From Bacteroidales bacterium UBA5515 (lineage in GTDB: Bacteria > Bacteroidota > Bacteroidia > Bacteroidales > P3), in contig DIOL01000019.1 of assembly GCA_002423895.1 (NCBI GenBank), forward strand, positions 62,001 through 126,000: DNA of 64,000 bases. Reading direction: 5' to 3'. Position numbers and translations under genes: made by a program. Below, piece after piece: positions 8,565 through 16,979 of the stretch (its first letter is position 1; every line of letters starts with the position of its first letter). Under the pieces are notes generated by a model that made no database searches, had not been told where the DNA came from, and saw only the letters and a program-made list of their open reading frames with translations.

Positions 8565-8610
8565 GGAGTCTAAGGACTTTAAGGACATTAAACTCTTTAA
8601 GCTCCTTAAG
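8563..8610. repeat. 9-bp periodic, partly palindromic repeat
   Basis: Starting in the HU stop codon, five consecutive 9-mers follow: AAGGAGTCT (8563), AAGGACTTT (8572), AAGGACATT (8581), AAACTCTTT (8590) and AAGCTCCTT (8599). The outer units are roughly reverse-complementary, so the tract can fold into a hairpin. A similar 9-bp design occurs at 25983-26018. Confidence 0.7.
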
Positions 8611-8626
8611 TGAAAAGTGAAAAGTT

Positions 8627-8659
8627 GGGCGAACCTTTGGGTTTGCCCTTCTTTTTTTT
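8627..8659 (+). terminator. Rho-independent terminator after the HU-like gene
   Basis: GGGCGAACC pairs with GGTTTGCCC across a 4-base loop and is followed by a run of T (8650-8659). Confidence 0.8.
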
Positions 8660-8661
8660 AC

Positions 8662-8669
8662 TATCTTTG
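8662..8669 (+). promoter_or_regulatory. -7 element for the sulP gene
   Basis: TATCTTTG lies 35 bp before the ATG at 8705, directly after the terminator of the previous gene. Nearby TTG triplets at 8637 and 8643 are at 22 and 16 bp, both off the ideal spacing. Confidence 0.6.
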
Positions 8670-8704
8670 CACCGAATTTAAAAACTTTTTATTTTAGTAA
8701 CGTA

Positions 8705-10414
8705 ATGATTAAGCTTAATTTAACTGATGTTTTTCAACCTAAACTTTTTAAAATAATAAAGCAAAGGGCCTATTCTAAGGAATTATTTATTCAAGATTTT
8801 ATTGCTGGTATTATTATTGGTATCGTGGCCATTCCTTTGGCTATTGCCTTTGGTATTGCTTCAGGGGTTTCGCCTCAGCAAGGTTTGATAACTGCCATTA
8901 TTGGTGGGTTTTTGGTGAGTTTTCTTGGTGGCTCTCATGTGCAGATTGGAGGTCCTACTGGTGCTTTCATTGTTATTATTGCTGGCATTATTGCTGAGTT
9001 TGGTTTCACTGGGTTAATTATTGCCACTGTTTTGGCTGGTATTATGCTTATTTTGATGGGTCTTTTGAAGTTGGGTGATGTTATTAAGTTTATGCCTTTC
9101 CCTATCATTGTGGGTTTCACTTCTGGTATTGCTGTAACCATTTTCTCCACTCAGATTAAGGATTTCTTTGGTCTTACTGCTGTGGGTGGTGGTGAACTTA
9201 GTGTGCCTTCTGAATTTTTGAGCAAGTGGGCTGTGTATTTTGAAAACTTTTCTACCATAAATCCTTGGGCTACTTTGCTGGCTGTTTTGACCATTGTTAT
9301 TATTATTGTTTGGCAAAAGTTCATTAAGAAAATTCCTGGCAGTATTGTTGCCATTATTGCCTGTACTTTGATTGGTATGTTGTTGAAGAATCAGTTTGGA
9401 TTGGATATTGAAACTATTGGAAGTAAGTATCCTGAACTTTCTGGTGGTTCTCCTCTTCCAAAGCCTGTTACTCCTAATATTGACATGCATGCTGTCCGTT
9501 TGTTGATTTCTCCTGCTTTCACCATTGCAATGCTTTGTGCTATTGAAAGTTTGCTTTCTGCTATGGTGGCTGACGGTGCAACTGGTAAGAAACATCATTC
9601 CAACACTGAGCTTATTGGTCAGGGTGTGGCTAATTTGGTTGTTCCTTTCTTTGGTGGTATTCCTGTTACTGGAGCTATTGCAAGAACTATGACTAACATA
9701 AATAATGGTGGTAAAACTCCAGTGTCTGGTATTGTTCATGCTGTTTTCCTTTTGCTTATTTATCTTTTCTTGATGCCTTTGGCTGCTTATATTCCTTTTG
9801 CTTGTTTGGCTGGTATTTTGGTTGTGGTGGCTTATAATATGAGTGAGTGGAGAAACTTTAAGGCTTTGCTTAAAAACCCTGTTACTGATGTTATTGTGCT
9901 TTTGGTTACTTTCTTCCTTACTGTTATTTTCGACTTGACAATTGCTATTGAAATTGGTCTTTTGATTGCTGCCATTTCATTTATCAAACGTGTTATGGAA
10001 ACTTCTCAAATCAGAGTTATTGAAACAGAAATTGCAAGAACTGAAAATCCTGAAGACAGTGATATTGAATATACTAAACTTGATAAGAATTTGGAAGTTT
10101 ATGAAATTGATGGACCTTTCTTCTTTGGTATTGCTAACAAGTTTGATGAAATCAACTACGAAATAAAGCAAAAACCTAAGGTGAGAATTATCAGAATGAG
10201 AAAAGTTCCTTTCATTGACTCAACTGGTATTAAGAATTTGGGTAATTTGTGCAATCGTTCCAAGAAGGAAAAGATTCAAGTTATTCTTTCTGGTGTTACT
10301 CCTGAGGTGTATGCTACTTTGGAAAAGAGTGGTTTTGTGGATAAGCTTGGCAGAGAGTTTATTTTCGACCATATCACTAAGGCTATGGATAAGGCTAACG
10401 AGTTGCTTAAATAG
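8705..10414 (+). CDS. SulP-family anion transporter with STAS domain
   Basis: 569 residues, normal for SulP (SLC26-type) permeases. The hydrophobic N-terminal part (about 28-430) contains multiple membrane helices, including the family stretch IAIPLAIAFGIASGVSPQQG-like region at about 40-60 and GGSHVQIGGPTGAF near 75-88. A cytoplasmic STAS domain follows (about 455-560) with FIDSTGIKNL, the segment that in anti-sigma-antagonist relatives holds a phosphorylatable Ser/Thr. Substrate cannot be read from sequence; sulfate or bicarbonate are the usual candidates. The btuC-type gene begins 31 bp later without a clear terminator, so readthrough into the cobalamin genes is possible. Confidence 0.92.
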   Translation: MIKLNLTDVFQPKLFKIIKQRAYSKELFIQDFIAGIIIGIVAIPLAIAFGIASGVSPQQGLITAIIGGFLVSFLGGSHVQIGGPTGAFIVIIAGIIAEFGFTGLIIATVLAGIMLILMGLLKLGDVIKFMPFPIIVGFTSGIAVTIFSTQIKDFFGLTAVGGGELSVPSEFLSKWAVYFENFSTINPWATLLAVLTIVIIIVWQKFIKKIPGSIVAIIACTLIGMLLKNQFGLDIETIGSKYPELSGGSPLPKPVTPNIDMHAVRLLISPAFTIAMLCAIESLLSAMVADGATGKKHHSNTELIGQGVANLVVPFFGGIPVTGAIARTMTNINNGGKTPVSGIVHAVFLLLIYLFLMPLAAYIPFACLAGILVVVAYNMSEWRNFKALLKNPVTDVIVLLVTFFLTVIFDLTIAIEIGLLIAAISFIKRVMETSQIRVIETEIARTENPEDSDIEYTKLDKNLEVYEIDGPFFFGIANKFDEINYEIKQKPKVRIIRMRKVPFIDSTGIKNLGNLCNRSKKEKIQVILSGVTPEVYATLEKSGFVDKLGREFIFDHITKAMDKANELLK

Positions 10415-10445
10415 TATATATAAAAAAACAAATAATCACTTGTTG

Positions 10446-11405
10446 ATGAAAGACTTGATATGGTATTTTGTTTTGACTCTGATTGTTTTGGGACTTGTTG
10501 TTCTGGGACTTTTTTGGGGAAGTGTGGATGTTAGCTCTTTGGATGAAAATTCAATTTACATTATCAAAAACATTCGCCTTCCAAGGGTCATTATGAGTCT
10601 TCTGTGCGGTGCGGGACTGGCTGTTTGTGGTTCTGCTTATCAGTCCATTTTCCAAAATCCTCTCTCCGATCCTTATATTCTGGGTGTGTCTTCTGGAGCT
10701 TCTCTTGGGGCTGCTGTTGCCATTATTTTGGGGTTAGAGTCTTTCTTCTTCGGCATTGGTGGTTTCGCTTTTCTGTTTGCTTTGGCAACGGTTTGGATTA
10801 TTATTAAAATTGCTTCCGTTGGCAATCGACTTCATACCACCACTTTGCTTTTGGCTGGTATCAGCATTAACTTTTTGATTGCTGCCCTTATTGCCATTCT
10901 TATGGTTTTGAACAGCGAGAACATGGATAAGATTATTTTCTGGACTATGGGCTCAATGAGTGCCACTAAGTTTTCGGATTTGTGGATTGTGTTTGTGTTT
11001 GTTTTGATTGGCATTATTGCCATAAGGCTTTACGCAAGGGAACTCAACGCCATTTTAACTGGAAACGAAAGTGCAAGGAGTTTGGGTGTGAATGTGGAGA
11101 GAACTAAAAAGGTTATTTTGCTTTTCTCAACTCTTATGATTGGTATTATTGTGGCTAAGAGTGGTGTTATTGGATTTGTTGGACTAATTGTTCCTCATAT
11201 TGTTAGAATTTTGGTTGGGTCTGATAACAGAAGAATTATTCCTTTCTCAATTTTTGGAGGTATGATATTTATGCTCATGGCAGATATTCTTTCAAGGGTT
11301 TTGATTGCTCCAAGCGAATTGCCTGTGGGTAGCATAACTGCTTTGATTGGTTCTCCTTTCTTTATTTATCTTCTTTATAATGCTAAAAAACAACTTAACC
11401 CTTAA
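10446..11405 (+). CDS. btuC: BtuC-type FecCD-family importer permease
   Basis: 320 residues, inner-membrane permease of a type II ABC importer for vitamin B12 or iron chelates. ATG at 10446 is chosen because the protein then starts MKDLIWYFVLTLIVLG, the first membrane helix; a longer frame upstream lies inside sulP and has no family similarity. Family features are NIRLPRVIMSLLCGAGLAVC (about 40-59), NPLSDPYILGVSSGASLGA (about 70-88) and the ATPase-coupling region near ESARSLGVNVERTKK (about 208-222). btuD follows after 6 bp and btuF after that. The cobalamin assignment rests on the binding protein. Confidence 0.88.
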   Translation: MKDLIWYFVLTLIVLGLVVLGLFWGSVDVSSLDENSIYIIKNIRLPRVIMSLLCGAGLAVCGSAYQSIFQNPLSDPYILGVSSGASLGAAVAIILGLESFFFGIGGFAFLFALATVWIIIKIASVGNRLHTTTLLLAGISINFLIAALIAILMVLNSENMDKIIFWTMGSMSATKFSDLWIVFVFVLIGIIAIRLYARELNAILTGNESARSLGVNVERTKKVILLFSTLMIGIIVAKSGVIGFVGLIVPHIVRILVGSDNRRIIPFSIFGGMIFMLMADILSRVLIAPSELPVGSITALIGSPFFIYLLYNAKKQLNP

Positions 11406-11411
11406 GATATT

Positions 11412-12185
11412 ATGGAAGAAAAAGATGTGATTTTAGAGGTTAAGAATATCTCCTATTTTGTAAGGGAAAAGAAGATTATTGAGGATATTAGTTTTTCACT
11501 TAAAAGAGGTGGTTTCTATTGTGTTATAGGTACAAATGGAAGTGGGAAAACTACTTTGCTGAAGTCAATTACAAATAATGTTGAGTTAAATGCTGGTGAT
11601 GTTAAGGTTAATGGAAAACCCATTAAGAAATACTACCCTAAACAACTGGCTAAGGAGCTTTCTATTGTTTGGCAACATAATGAATTTTTGTTCGATTTTT
11701 CTGCTTTTCAAGTTGTGATGATGGGACGAATGCCCTATCAAAAACTTCTTCAAGCTGACTCCGAAAAGGACTTGAAAATTGTTCAAGAGGCAATGGAAAA
11801 GACCAACACATGGCACTTAAGGAACAGATCAATTAAACAGCTTAGCGGTGGTGAGTTGCAACGCATTATGATTGCAAGAGCTTTGGCTCAGGAAAGTCCT
11901 TTAATGCTTTTGGATGAGCCTATTTCGTCTTTGGATATAAGACATCAATTTGATGTTATGGAGCTTTTAAGAAAGATTAATCGTGAGAACGGAACAACAA
12001 TTTTCATTATTCTTCACAACCTTTCTCTTGCATTGAAATATTCTGATGAAATTATAACCCTTAAGGATGGTCATTTGGTGCATTTTGGCAAAACAAGAGA
12101 TATAATTAACAAGGAGAATATTCAAAATCTCTTTAATGTTGATGCTGAGATTATTGACAAGGATAATATAATAATCAATAAATAA
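11412..12185 (+). CDS. btuD: BtuD-type ABC importer ATPase
   Basis: 257 residues, cytoplasmic ATPase of the same importer. Walker A is GTNGSGKTT (40-48), the ABC signature LSGGELQRIMIARAL is near residue 143, Walker B LMLLDEP follows near 163, and the switch histidine lies in IFIILHNLS near 200. It is the usual size for FecE/BtuD proteins. Tightly packed between the permease (6 bp upstream) and the binding protein (18 bp downstream). Confidence 0.9.
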   Translation: MEEKDVILEVKNISYFVREKKIIEDISFSLKRGGFYCVIGTNGSGKTTLLKSITNNVELNAGDVKVNGKPIKKYYPKQLAKELSIVWQHNEFLFDFSAFQVVMMGRMPYQKLLQADSEKDLKIVQEAMEKTNTWHLRNRSIKQLSGGELQRIMIARALAQESPLMLLDEPISSLDIRHQFDVMELLRKINRENGTTIFIILHNLSLALKYSDEIITLKDGHLVHFGKTRDIINKENIQNLFNVDAEIIDKDNIIINK

Positions 12186-12203
12186 ACTTTTTCATTTTTG
12201 GAT

Positions 12204-13097
12204 ATGCAAATTAATCTTAAATACTTTGGCTTTGTTTCTCTTCTGCTTCCCTTCCTTTTCTTCTCTTGCAACAAGACTCAAGACACTAAGCCTAATTGTG
12301 TTATCTCACAAAAGAATCCCTTAAAGAAAACTCCCATGAAGGTGGTTTCTGTTTCTCCTGCGGTTACGGAAATTCTTTTTGCTTTGGATTGTGGTGACAG
12401 ATTGATTGGAAGAACAGATTTTTGCAATTATCCTCCTGAGGCTAAAAACATTAAATCAATTGGAGGAATAAATAATACCAATTTGGAAGAGGTAATCAAG
12501 CTTAAACCCGATTTGGTTATAACCTCATCAATTTTCACTAAAAAGATGTTTCAAACAATTGAAGATGCTGGCATACCAATTATCTCTTTCAGGGAGACAA
12601 ACACCATTGAAGGCTTGTATGAAACAATTGAAATGTTGGGTGAAGTGATGGATAAGGAGACTAAGGCTAAAAGCATAATTGACAGTTTTAAAGAGGATTT
12701 AAAAAATGTGAAGATTAAACGTGACAGTGTTCAAAAAATAAGAAAAACTACCACCTTGCCTAAGGTTTATTATGTTGTTGGTTTTGGACAAATGGGCGAC
12801 TTTTCAGCTGGGAAAAATACTTTTATTAATGAAATTATTACCCTTGCTCAGGGAGATAATATTGCAAAAGAAAGTCTCAACTGGTCATTCTCCAAGGAAG
12901 AGATTTTTGCAAATCAACCTGATTATATTTTCATAAGAAAAGAGGATTCTGCTCAATTTGTGAAAACTCACCCCTACACTCAACTGAAAGCTGTTAAAGA
13001 AAACAAAGTGTTTGGGATTGAAAGCAACCTTATGGATATTCTTTCGCCAAGAACAATTAAGGCTATTGAATTTATTTCTGAGAAGATTTCTGATTAA
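12204..13097 (+). CDS. btuF: BtuF-type cobalamin-binding lipoprotein
   Basis: 297 residues from ATG at 12204; a TTG two codons upstream is in frame but less likely. The N-terminus is a lipoprotein signal with lipobox LFFSC (about residue 19-23), so the protein is probably membrane-anchored rather than free. The helical-backbone metal-receptor fold shows VVSVSPAVTEILFALDCGD and the BtuF-like stretch TDFCNYPPEA followed by an IGGINNTNLEEVIKLKPDLV segment, typical of cobalamin-binding members. It completes btuCDF. No TonB-dependent BtuB and no cobalamin riboswitch are visible here. The last 26 bp overlap the convergent gene at 13072. A siderophore ligand cannot be fully excluded. Confidence 0.82.
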   Translation: MQINLKYFGFVSLLLPFLFFSCNKTQDTKPNCVISQKNPLKKTPMKVVSVSPAVTEILFALDCGDRLIGRTDFCNYPPEAKNIKSIGGINNTNLEEVIKLKPDLVITSSIFTKKMFQTIEDAGIPIISFRETNTIEGLYETIEMLGEVMDKETKAKSIIDSFKEDLKNVKIKRDSVQKIRKTTTLPKVYYVVGFGQMGDFSAGKNTFINEIITLAQGDNIAKESLNWSFSKEEIFANQPDYIFIRKEDSAQFVKTHPYTQLKAVKENKVFGIESNLMDILSPRTIKAIEFISEKISD

Positions 13098-13878
13098 TTA
13101 TTTTAAATTTCACTGGACTTCCTTCATTAAGTCCCAAAAGTGCTGAGGCATTGCCTTTGTTGATTGCCAATTGGAGGTGATTGGTGGATGAAACTGTTAG
13201 AACTGGTGTGTTTTCCCTTACATTATCGTAGGCATGGGATATTGCATTTATGCTAAATCCTTCCAATTTCAATTCAAATCTCTTATCGGTTATGCACTTG
13301 GTAAATTCATCTATGGTTATGTTAAGGAATATGTTACCATAGCTGTCTATATGAAATACTGTACAAAGAATTGCATCTTGGTATATTGTTGCATTCATTG
13401 TGGTTTTCTTCACAAAGGCAGTCATCTTATAGCCAAATTCTTCAATATTTGAATTGTAAGAAATCAGGGCTGCCACCTTGCAAAAGAGATCAAAGGCTGA
13501 AAAGGTGTAATAGTTAGATTCCTGAAAGACATTGGTTATGCCTATAATTTCCTGAACTTCCAATCCATCAAAAATTATACTTGGCATTCCATTATCGGTG
13601 CAAATAAAATACTGATCATTATATTTGATTACAACATGCTGATACTGCTTTTGCGTGTTTTCAGAACAATGTACATCAATTATATGAATGGTTGATTTAG
13701 GAAAACCCAAACATGCATTTCTAACAATAAAAGCGCCCTGCATTATATCAAACTTATTGATTTGATGTGTTATATCAACAACATTACAATCATCAATAGT
13801 TGAATAGAGCTTGCCTTTTACTGCTCCAACATAATGGTCAGAAATACCCCAGTCTGTAGTAAGAGTAACAATTTGCAT
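13072..13878 (-). CDS. SAM hydroxide adenosyltransferase (DUF62) family protein
   Basis: 268 residues, the usual size. The N-terminus TLTTDWGISDHYVGAVKGKL (6-25) is the family signature; DWG holds the Asp that binds the ribose of S-adenosylmethionine. IHIIDVHC (about 64-71) and FICTDNGMPS (about 89-98) are further conserved blocks. Characterised relatives hydrolyse SAM to adenosine and methionine; fluorinases and chlorinases are a specialised branch, and nothing here points to halide use. It runs convergently with btuF and overlaps it by 26 bp. Physiological role unknown. Confidence 0.9.
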   Translation of the reverse strand: MQIVTLTTDWGISDHYVGAVKGKLYSTIDDCNVVDITHQINKFDIMQGAFIVRNACLGFPKSTIHIIDVHCSENTQKQYQHVVIKYNDQYFICTDNGMPSIIFDGLEVQEIIGITNVFQESNYYTFSAFDLFCKVAALISYNSNIEEFGYKMTAFVKKTTMNATIYQDAILCTVFHIDSYGNIFLNITIDEFTKCITDKRFELKLEGFSINAISHAYDNVRENTPVLTVSSTNHLQLAINKGNASALLGLNEGSPVKFKIINQKSSQK

Positions 13879-13909
13879 CTAATCCTAAATCTTTATATTA
13901 TTATTTATG

Positions 13910-13917
13910 CAAAAGTA
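13910..13917 (-). promoter_or_regulatory. -7 element for the DUF62 gene
   Basis: Minus-strand TACTTTTG fits TAnnTTTG and lies 31 bp before the ATG at 13876-13878. Confidence 0.5.
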
Positions 13918-14045
13918 ATAATAATAAATAATAATGCATAGTCATAGCTCAAAAAAACTTATTAACACCCCAAAGCATCATTTTATTGAATATTTTTCAG
14001 TCTGATAATCCGCAACTTAATAATAAAAAATATTTTTCTACAATC

Positions 14046-14216
14046 TTTTCACTTACTTTTTATGTTTTTTGATTGTTTATATTTGTGTAATTTGAAAAAT
14101 AAATGAAATAATTTAGTTTTGAATTTGCAATAAACTTATTGTTGCAAAAAATCAGTCATAATTTTTAATGTGTTTGTTAAAATGAGAAAGGGTTATCTTT
14201 AATTAGATAGCCTTTT
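14046..14216 (+). pseudogene. Remnant of a deleted T9SS-substrate gene cassette
   Basis: The gap 13879-14363 contains the flanks of a paralogue without its body. The promoter-region motif TTTTCACTTACTTTTT, found before genes at 15623, 18805 and 21582, occurs at 14046, with a TATATTTG -7 box at 14078. Only about 50 bp later the sequence AACTTATTGTTGCAAAAAAT (14132-14151) and CAGTCATAA match the 3' end and stop region of the paralogues (…KKLIVAK plus stop), and the shared terminator follows at 14187. The coding body appears to have been lost by deletion. A short noncoding transcript from the remaining promoter to the terminator is possible. Confidence 0.6.
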
Positions 14217-14220
14217 TCTT
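14187..14220 (+). terminator. Shared cassette terminator, copy 1 (no gene upstream)
   Basis: AAAGGGTTATCT (14187-14198) pairs with AGATAGCCTTTT (14205-14216), including G-T pairs, followed by TCTTTCTC. Identical in design to the terminators after the T9SS genes downstream, but here it follows only a gene remnant. Confidence 0.75.
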
Positions 14221-14363
14221 TCTCTTATAAAGGCTTGCGTAATATTTCCTATCTATTTATTTAAACAAATAATTATTTTTTTATTTTTTTTGGATACATT
14301 TTTAGAATTTCAGGTGTTTATGCTGATATAGACGAGAAATTTTATTCATTAAAACAATCTATT

Positions 14364-15410
14364 ATGAAAAAGTTATTTTTAGTTGTTATTGCATTTCTAT
14401 TTGCAATAAATTTCAGTTCTAAAGCAGAAGACTTTTCTGCGGAAAATAATGGAGGTACTATTTATTATAAAATCACCTCAAATGTTTATCCTTACGCTGC
14501 TTCGGTAACTTATAAAAATGGCACTCAAGACAGTTACAGTGGTAATATTTCAATTCCTGATTCGGTGCCTTATAATGGGCATTACTATAAAGTTACTTCT
14601 ATTGGTGATCAAGCTTTTTCTGGTTGTGATGCATTATTTTCAATATATATTCCTAAATCTGTTACTTCTATTGGTGAACAAGCATTTTATCAATGTTACA
14701 GCATAAACTCAATAAATATTCCTAACTCTGTTACTTCAATTGGCAAACTCGCTTTTAGTCAATGCGTAAACCTTACCTCAGTTACAATTCCAAACTCTGT
14801 TACGTTAATAAAAGAGGGGTCATTTATGAATTGCTCAGAATTAGGCTCAATAACAATTCCAAATTCTATTACTTCTATTGAATGCAATGCTTTTGCCAAT
14901 TGTTATGAATTATCTTCAATTGTAATTGGAAGCTCTGTTGATTCAATTGGTTTTTGGGCTTTTTATGGTTGCAGTGAATTAGCTACAATTCGTTGTTTGG
15001 CTACAACTCCTCCAGTTTTAGGAAGTGATGTTTTTCAAAATGTTGATACAACAATATATCTTTTTGTTCCTACTGCTTCTATCCCACTATATCAGGAAGC
15101 TGATGGATGGGAAGACTTCTACAATATTCATTCTTTAAAATTAGATGATATTGCAAGTACTAAGAATGTTGAAGTTTTTATCTACCCTAACCCTGCAAAA
15201 GATATAGCAAAAATTGAGTTTGAGGGATTAGACTCTAAGGCTGATATTATTGTTTTGGATATTTTGGGTAAGGAAGTAAAAAGAGAAGTTATTGCTAAAG
15301 GAACTAAAGAATTAGAGCTTAATGTCAGTGATTTACCAAAAGGCATTTACAATATTTTAATTGTAAACGAAACCATAAATCAAACTAAGAAACTTGTTGT
15401 TTCGAAATAA
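14364..15410 (+). CDS. Secreted BspA-like LRR protein with T9SS sorting domain
   Basis: 348 residues. Signal peptide at 1-21 (MKKLFLVVIAFLFAINFSSKA). Residues about 70-225 hold six or more BspA-type LRR_5 units of the form SVTSIGxxAFxxCxxLxSIxIPN, each about 23 residues. The C-terminal 75 residues are a type A T9SS sorting domain: VFIYPNPAKDIAKIEF, then VLDILGKEV and ending KKLVVSK. Such proteins are exported across the outer membrane and usually anchored to the surface; LRR_5 domains often bind host proteins or other cells. It is the shortest of three tandem paralogues. Its promoter region diverges from those of the later members. Confidence 0.9.
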   Translation: MKKLFLVVIAFLFAINFSSKAEDFSAENNGGTIYYKITSNVYPYAASVTYKNGTQDSYSGNISIPDSVPYNGHYYKVTSIGDQAFSGCDALFSIYIPKSVTSIGEQAFYQCYSINSINIPNSVTSIGKLAFSQCVNLTSVTIPNSVTLIKEGSFMNCSELGSITIPNSITSIECNAFANCYELSSIVIGSSVDSIGFWAFYGCSELATIRCLATTPPVLGSDVFQNVDTTIYLFVPTASIPLYQEADGWEDFYNIHSLKLDDIASTKNVEVFIYPNPAKDIAKIEFEGLDSKADIIVLDILGKEVKREVIAKGTKELELNVSDLPKGIYNILIVNETINQTKKLVVSK

Positions 15411-15443
15411 TTAGACATAATTTTCAATGTGTTTGTATATGAG

Positions 15444-15478
15444 AAAGGGTTATCTTTTATTAGATGACCTTTTTCTTT
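15444..15478 (+). terminator. Cassette terminator, copy 2
   Basis: AAAGGGTTATCT (15444-15455) pairs with AGATGACCTTTT (15462-15473), followed by TCTTTT. Relative to the other copies a paired position is changed on one arm while pairing is kept. Confidence 0.8.
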
Positions 15479-15562
15479 TGCCCATAAAGCTAAGCGTAAT
15501 ATTTCCTTTTTATCTTTTTTAAAAAAAAGTTATTTTTTAATTTCTTTTCACTTACTTTTTTA

Positions 15563-15570
15563 TAATTTTG
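15563..15570 (+). promoter_or_regulatory. -7 element of the second LRR gene
   Basis: TAATTTTG (TAnnTTTG) 52 bp before the ATG at 15623. It is preceded by the shared motif TTTTCACTTACTTTTTT, which also precedes the genes at 18805 and 21582. Confidence 0.6.
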
Positions 15571-15622
15571 GGTGTATATATTGATATAAACGAAAAGTAT
15601 AATCATAAAAAAACAATCTATT

Positions 15623-16963
15623 ATGAAAAAATCATTATTAGTTTTATTAGCAATTGTTTTTGCAATAAGCTTAAACACTAAAGCAGAAGACTTTTCTGCT
15701 GTATTTAATGGAGATACTATTTATTATAAAATAACTTCAAATGTTTCTCCTTATACTGTTGCAGTGACTTTTAGAGGTGAAACTTATTTGAGTTACTTAA
15801 ATGAATATATTGATAGCGTATCAATTCCTGATTCAGTTCATTATAATGGAAATTATTATAGAGTTACAGCAATAGGTGACAGCGCTTTCCTTTTTTGTAC
15901 TGGATTAAGATCAATTAACATTCCAAACTCTGTCACTTCAATTGGTAATCAAGCTTTCAATACCATTTGGGGATTACATTCAATAAATATTCCAAATTCT
16001 GTTACTTCAATTGGAGACAGTGCTTTTGCCATCTGCACTTTTTTAGAATCAGTTACAATTCCCAACTCTGTAACTCATATTGGTGCTGCTTGCTTTTTAG
16101 GTTGTCACGGTTTATACTCAATAACAATTCCTGAGTCTGTAAAAAGAATTAATCCTTCAACTTTTGAAAGTTGTCTTCATTTAACCACAGTTAATTTGCC
16201 TGACTCACTTACTTCAATTGGCGAATTTGCATTTTATAACAGTATGTATATAGATAATATTACAATTCCTTCATCAGTTACTTCAATTGGTGCTTATGCA
16301 TTTGATAATACAATTTTTTATATCCATCAACCTAATGGTTTAGCTTATTTTAATAATGTTTTGTACAATTACAAAGGTAGTATGCCACAAAACACTTCAA
16401 TAACTGTTCAAGATGGTACAGTAAGTATTTCTGGAAATGCTTTTAAAGGTTGTAGTGGTTTAACTTCAATACATATTCCTAACTCTGTTAATTATATTGG
16501 AGATTCTGCTTTTTGGGACTGCAGCGGTTTAACATCAATAACTTGTGATGCTCCCATTCCTCCAGTAATTGGAAATTTAAACTGTTTTGAAAATGTTAAT
16601 GATACTGTTCCTGTTTATTTTCCATGCAGTGCTTTAAGTCTTTATCAACAGGATTCAAAATGGAGCTATTTTACTAATTTTTTATGCGATCCATTAAGTA
16701 TAAATGAAATTCAAACAAATAACGTTTCTACAAAGCTTTATCCAAATCCAAGCAAAGGAAAATCAAAATTGGAAATTAAAGGATTAAACTCTGAGGCTGA
16801 TGTTTTGATTTATGATATGGTTGGAAGAGTTATTCAAAAGCATAAAGTTAATCAAAACACAAAAGAATTGGAGATTGATTTGAGAAGTTCTGATAAAGGA
16901 GTTTATTTTGTAAGAATTGTAAACAATAGTATTAAACATACTAAGAAACTTATTGTTCAATAA
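15623..16963 (+). CDS. Secreted BspA-like LRR protein with T9SS sorting domain
   Basis: 446 residues. Signal peptide 1-21, then an N-terminal segment (EDFSAVFNGDTIYYKITS) shared almost exactly with the next gene and partly with the previous one. LRR_5 units (SVTSIGxxAF…IPN) occupy about 75-245 and again 275-310, split by a non-repeat insert containing YFNNVLYNYKGSMPQNTS. The C-terminal sorting domain begins at KLYPNPSKGKSKLEIKG (about 372) and ends KKLIVQ. Expected to be cell-surface or secreted. It has its own promoter copy; the next gene starts 16 bp after its stop with no terminator between, so the two are probably co-transcribed. Confidence 0.9.
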   Translation: MKKSLLVLLAIVFAISLNTKAEDFSAVFNGDTIYYKITSNVSPYTVAVTFRGETYLSYLNEYIDSVSIPDSVHYNGNYYRVTAIGDSAFLFCTGLRSINIPNSVTSIGNQAFNTIWGLHSINIPNSVTSIGDSAFAICTFLESVTIPNSVTHIGAACFLGCHGLYSITIPESVKRINPSTFESCLHLTTVNLPDSLTSIGEFAFYNSMYIDNITIPSSVTSIGAYAFDNTIFYIHQPNGLAYFNNVLYNYKGSMPQNTSITVQDGTVSISGNAFKGCSGLTSIHIPNSVNYIGDSAFWDCSGLTSITCDAPIPPVIGNLNCFENVNDTVPVYFPCSALSLYQQDSKWSYFTNFLCDPLSINEIQTNNVSTKLYPNPSKGKSKLEIKGLNSEADVLIYDMVGRVIQKHKVNQNTKELEIDLRSSDKGVYFVRIVNNSIKHTKKLIVQ

Positions 16964-16979
16964 ATAAAGAAATTGTATT

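Noticed and set aside
9014..9739. 241-codon open frame antisense to sulP
   Set aside because: It is a by-product of codon bias in a real transporter gene; the translation is rich in Asn/Ser/His with no domain or signal.
10215..10445. Upstream extension of the BtuC-type permease
   Set aside because: The frame is open, but it lies within the 3' end of sulP and encodes no membrane segment or family sequence; ATG at 10446 gives the expected N-terminus.
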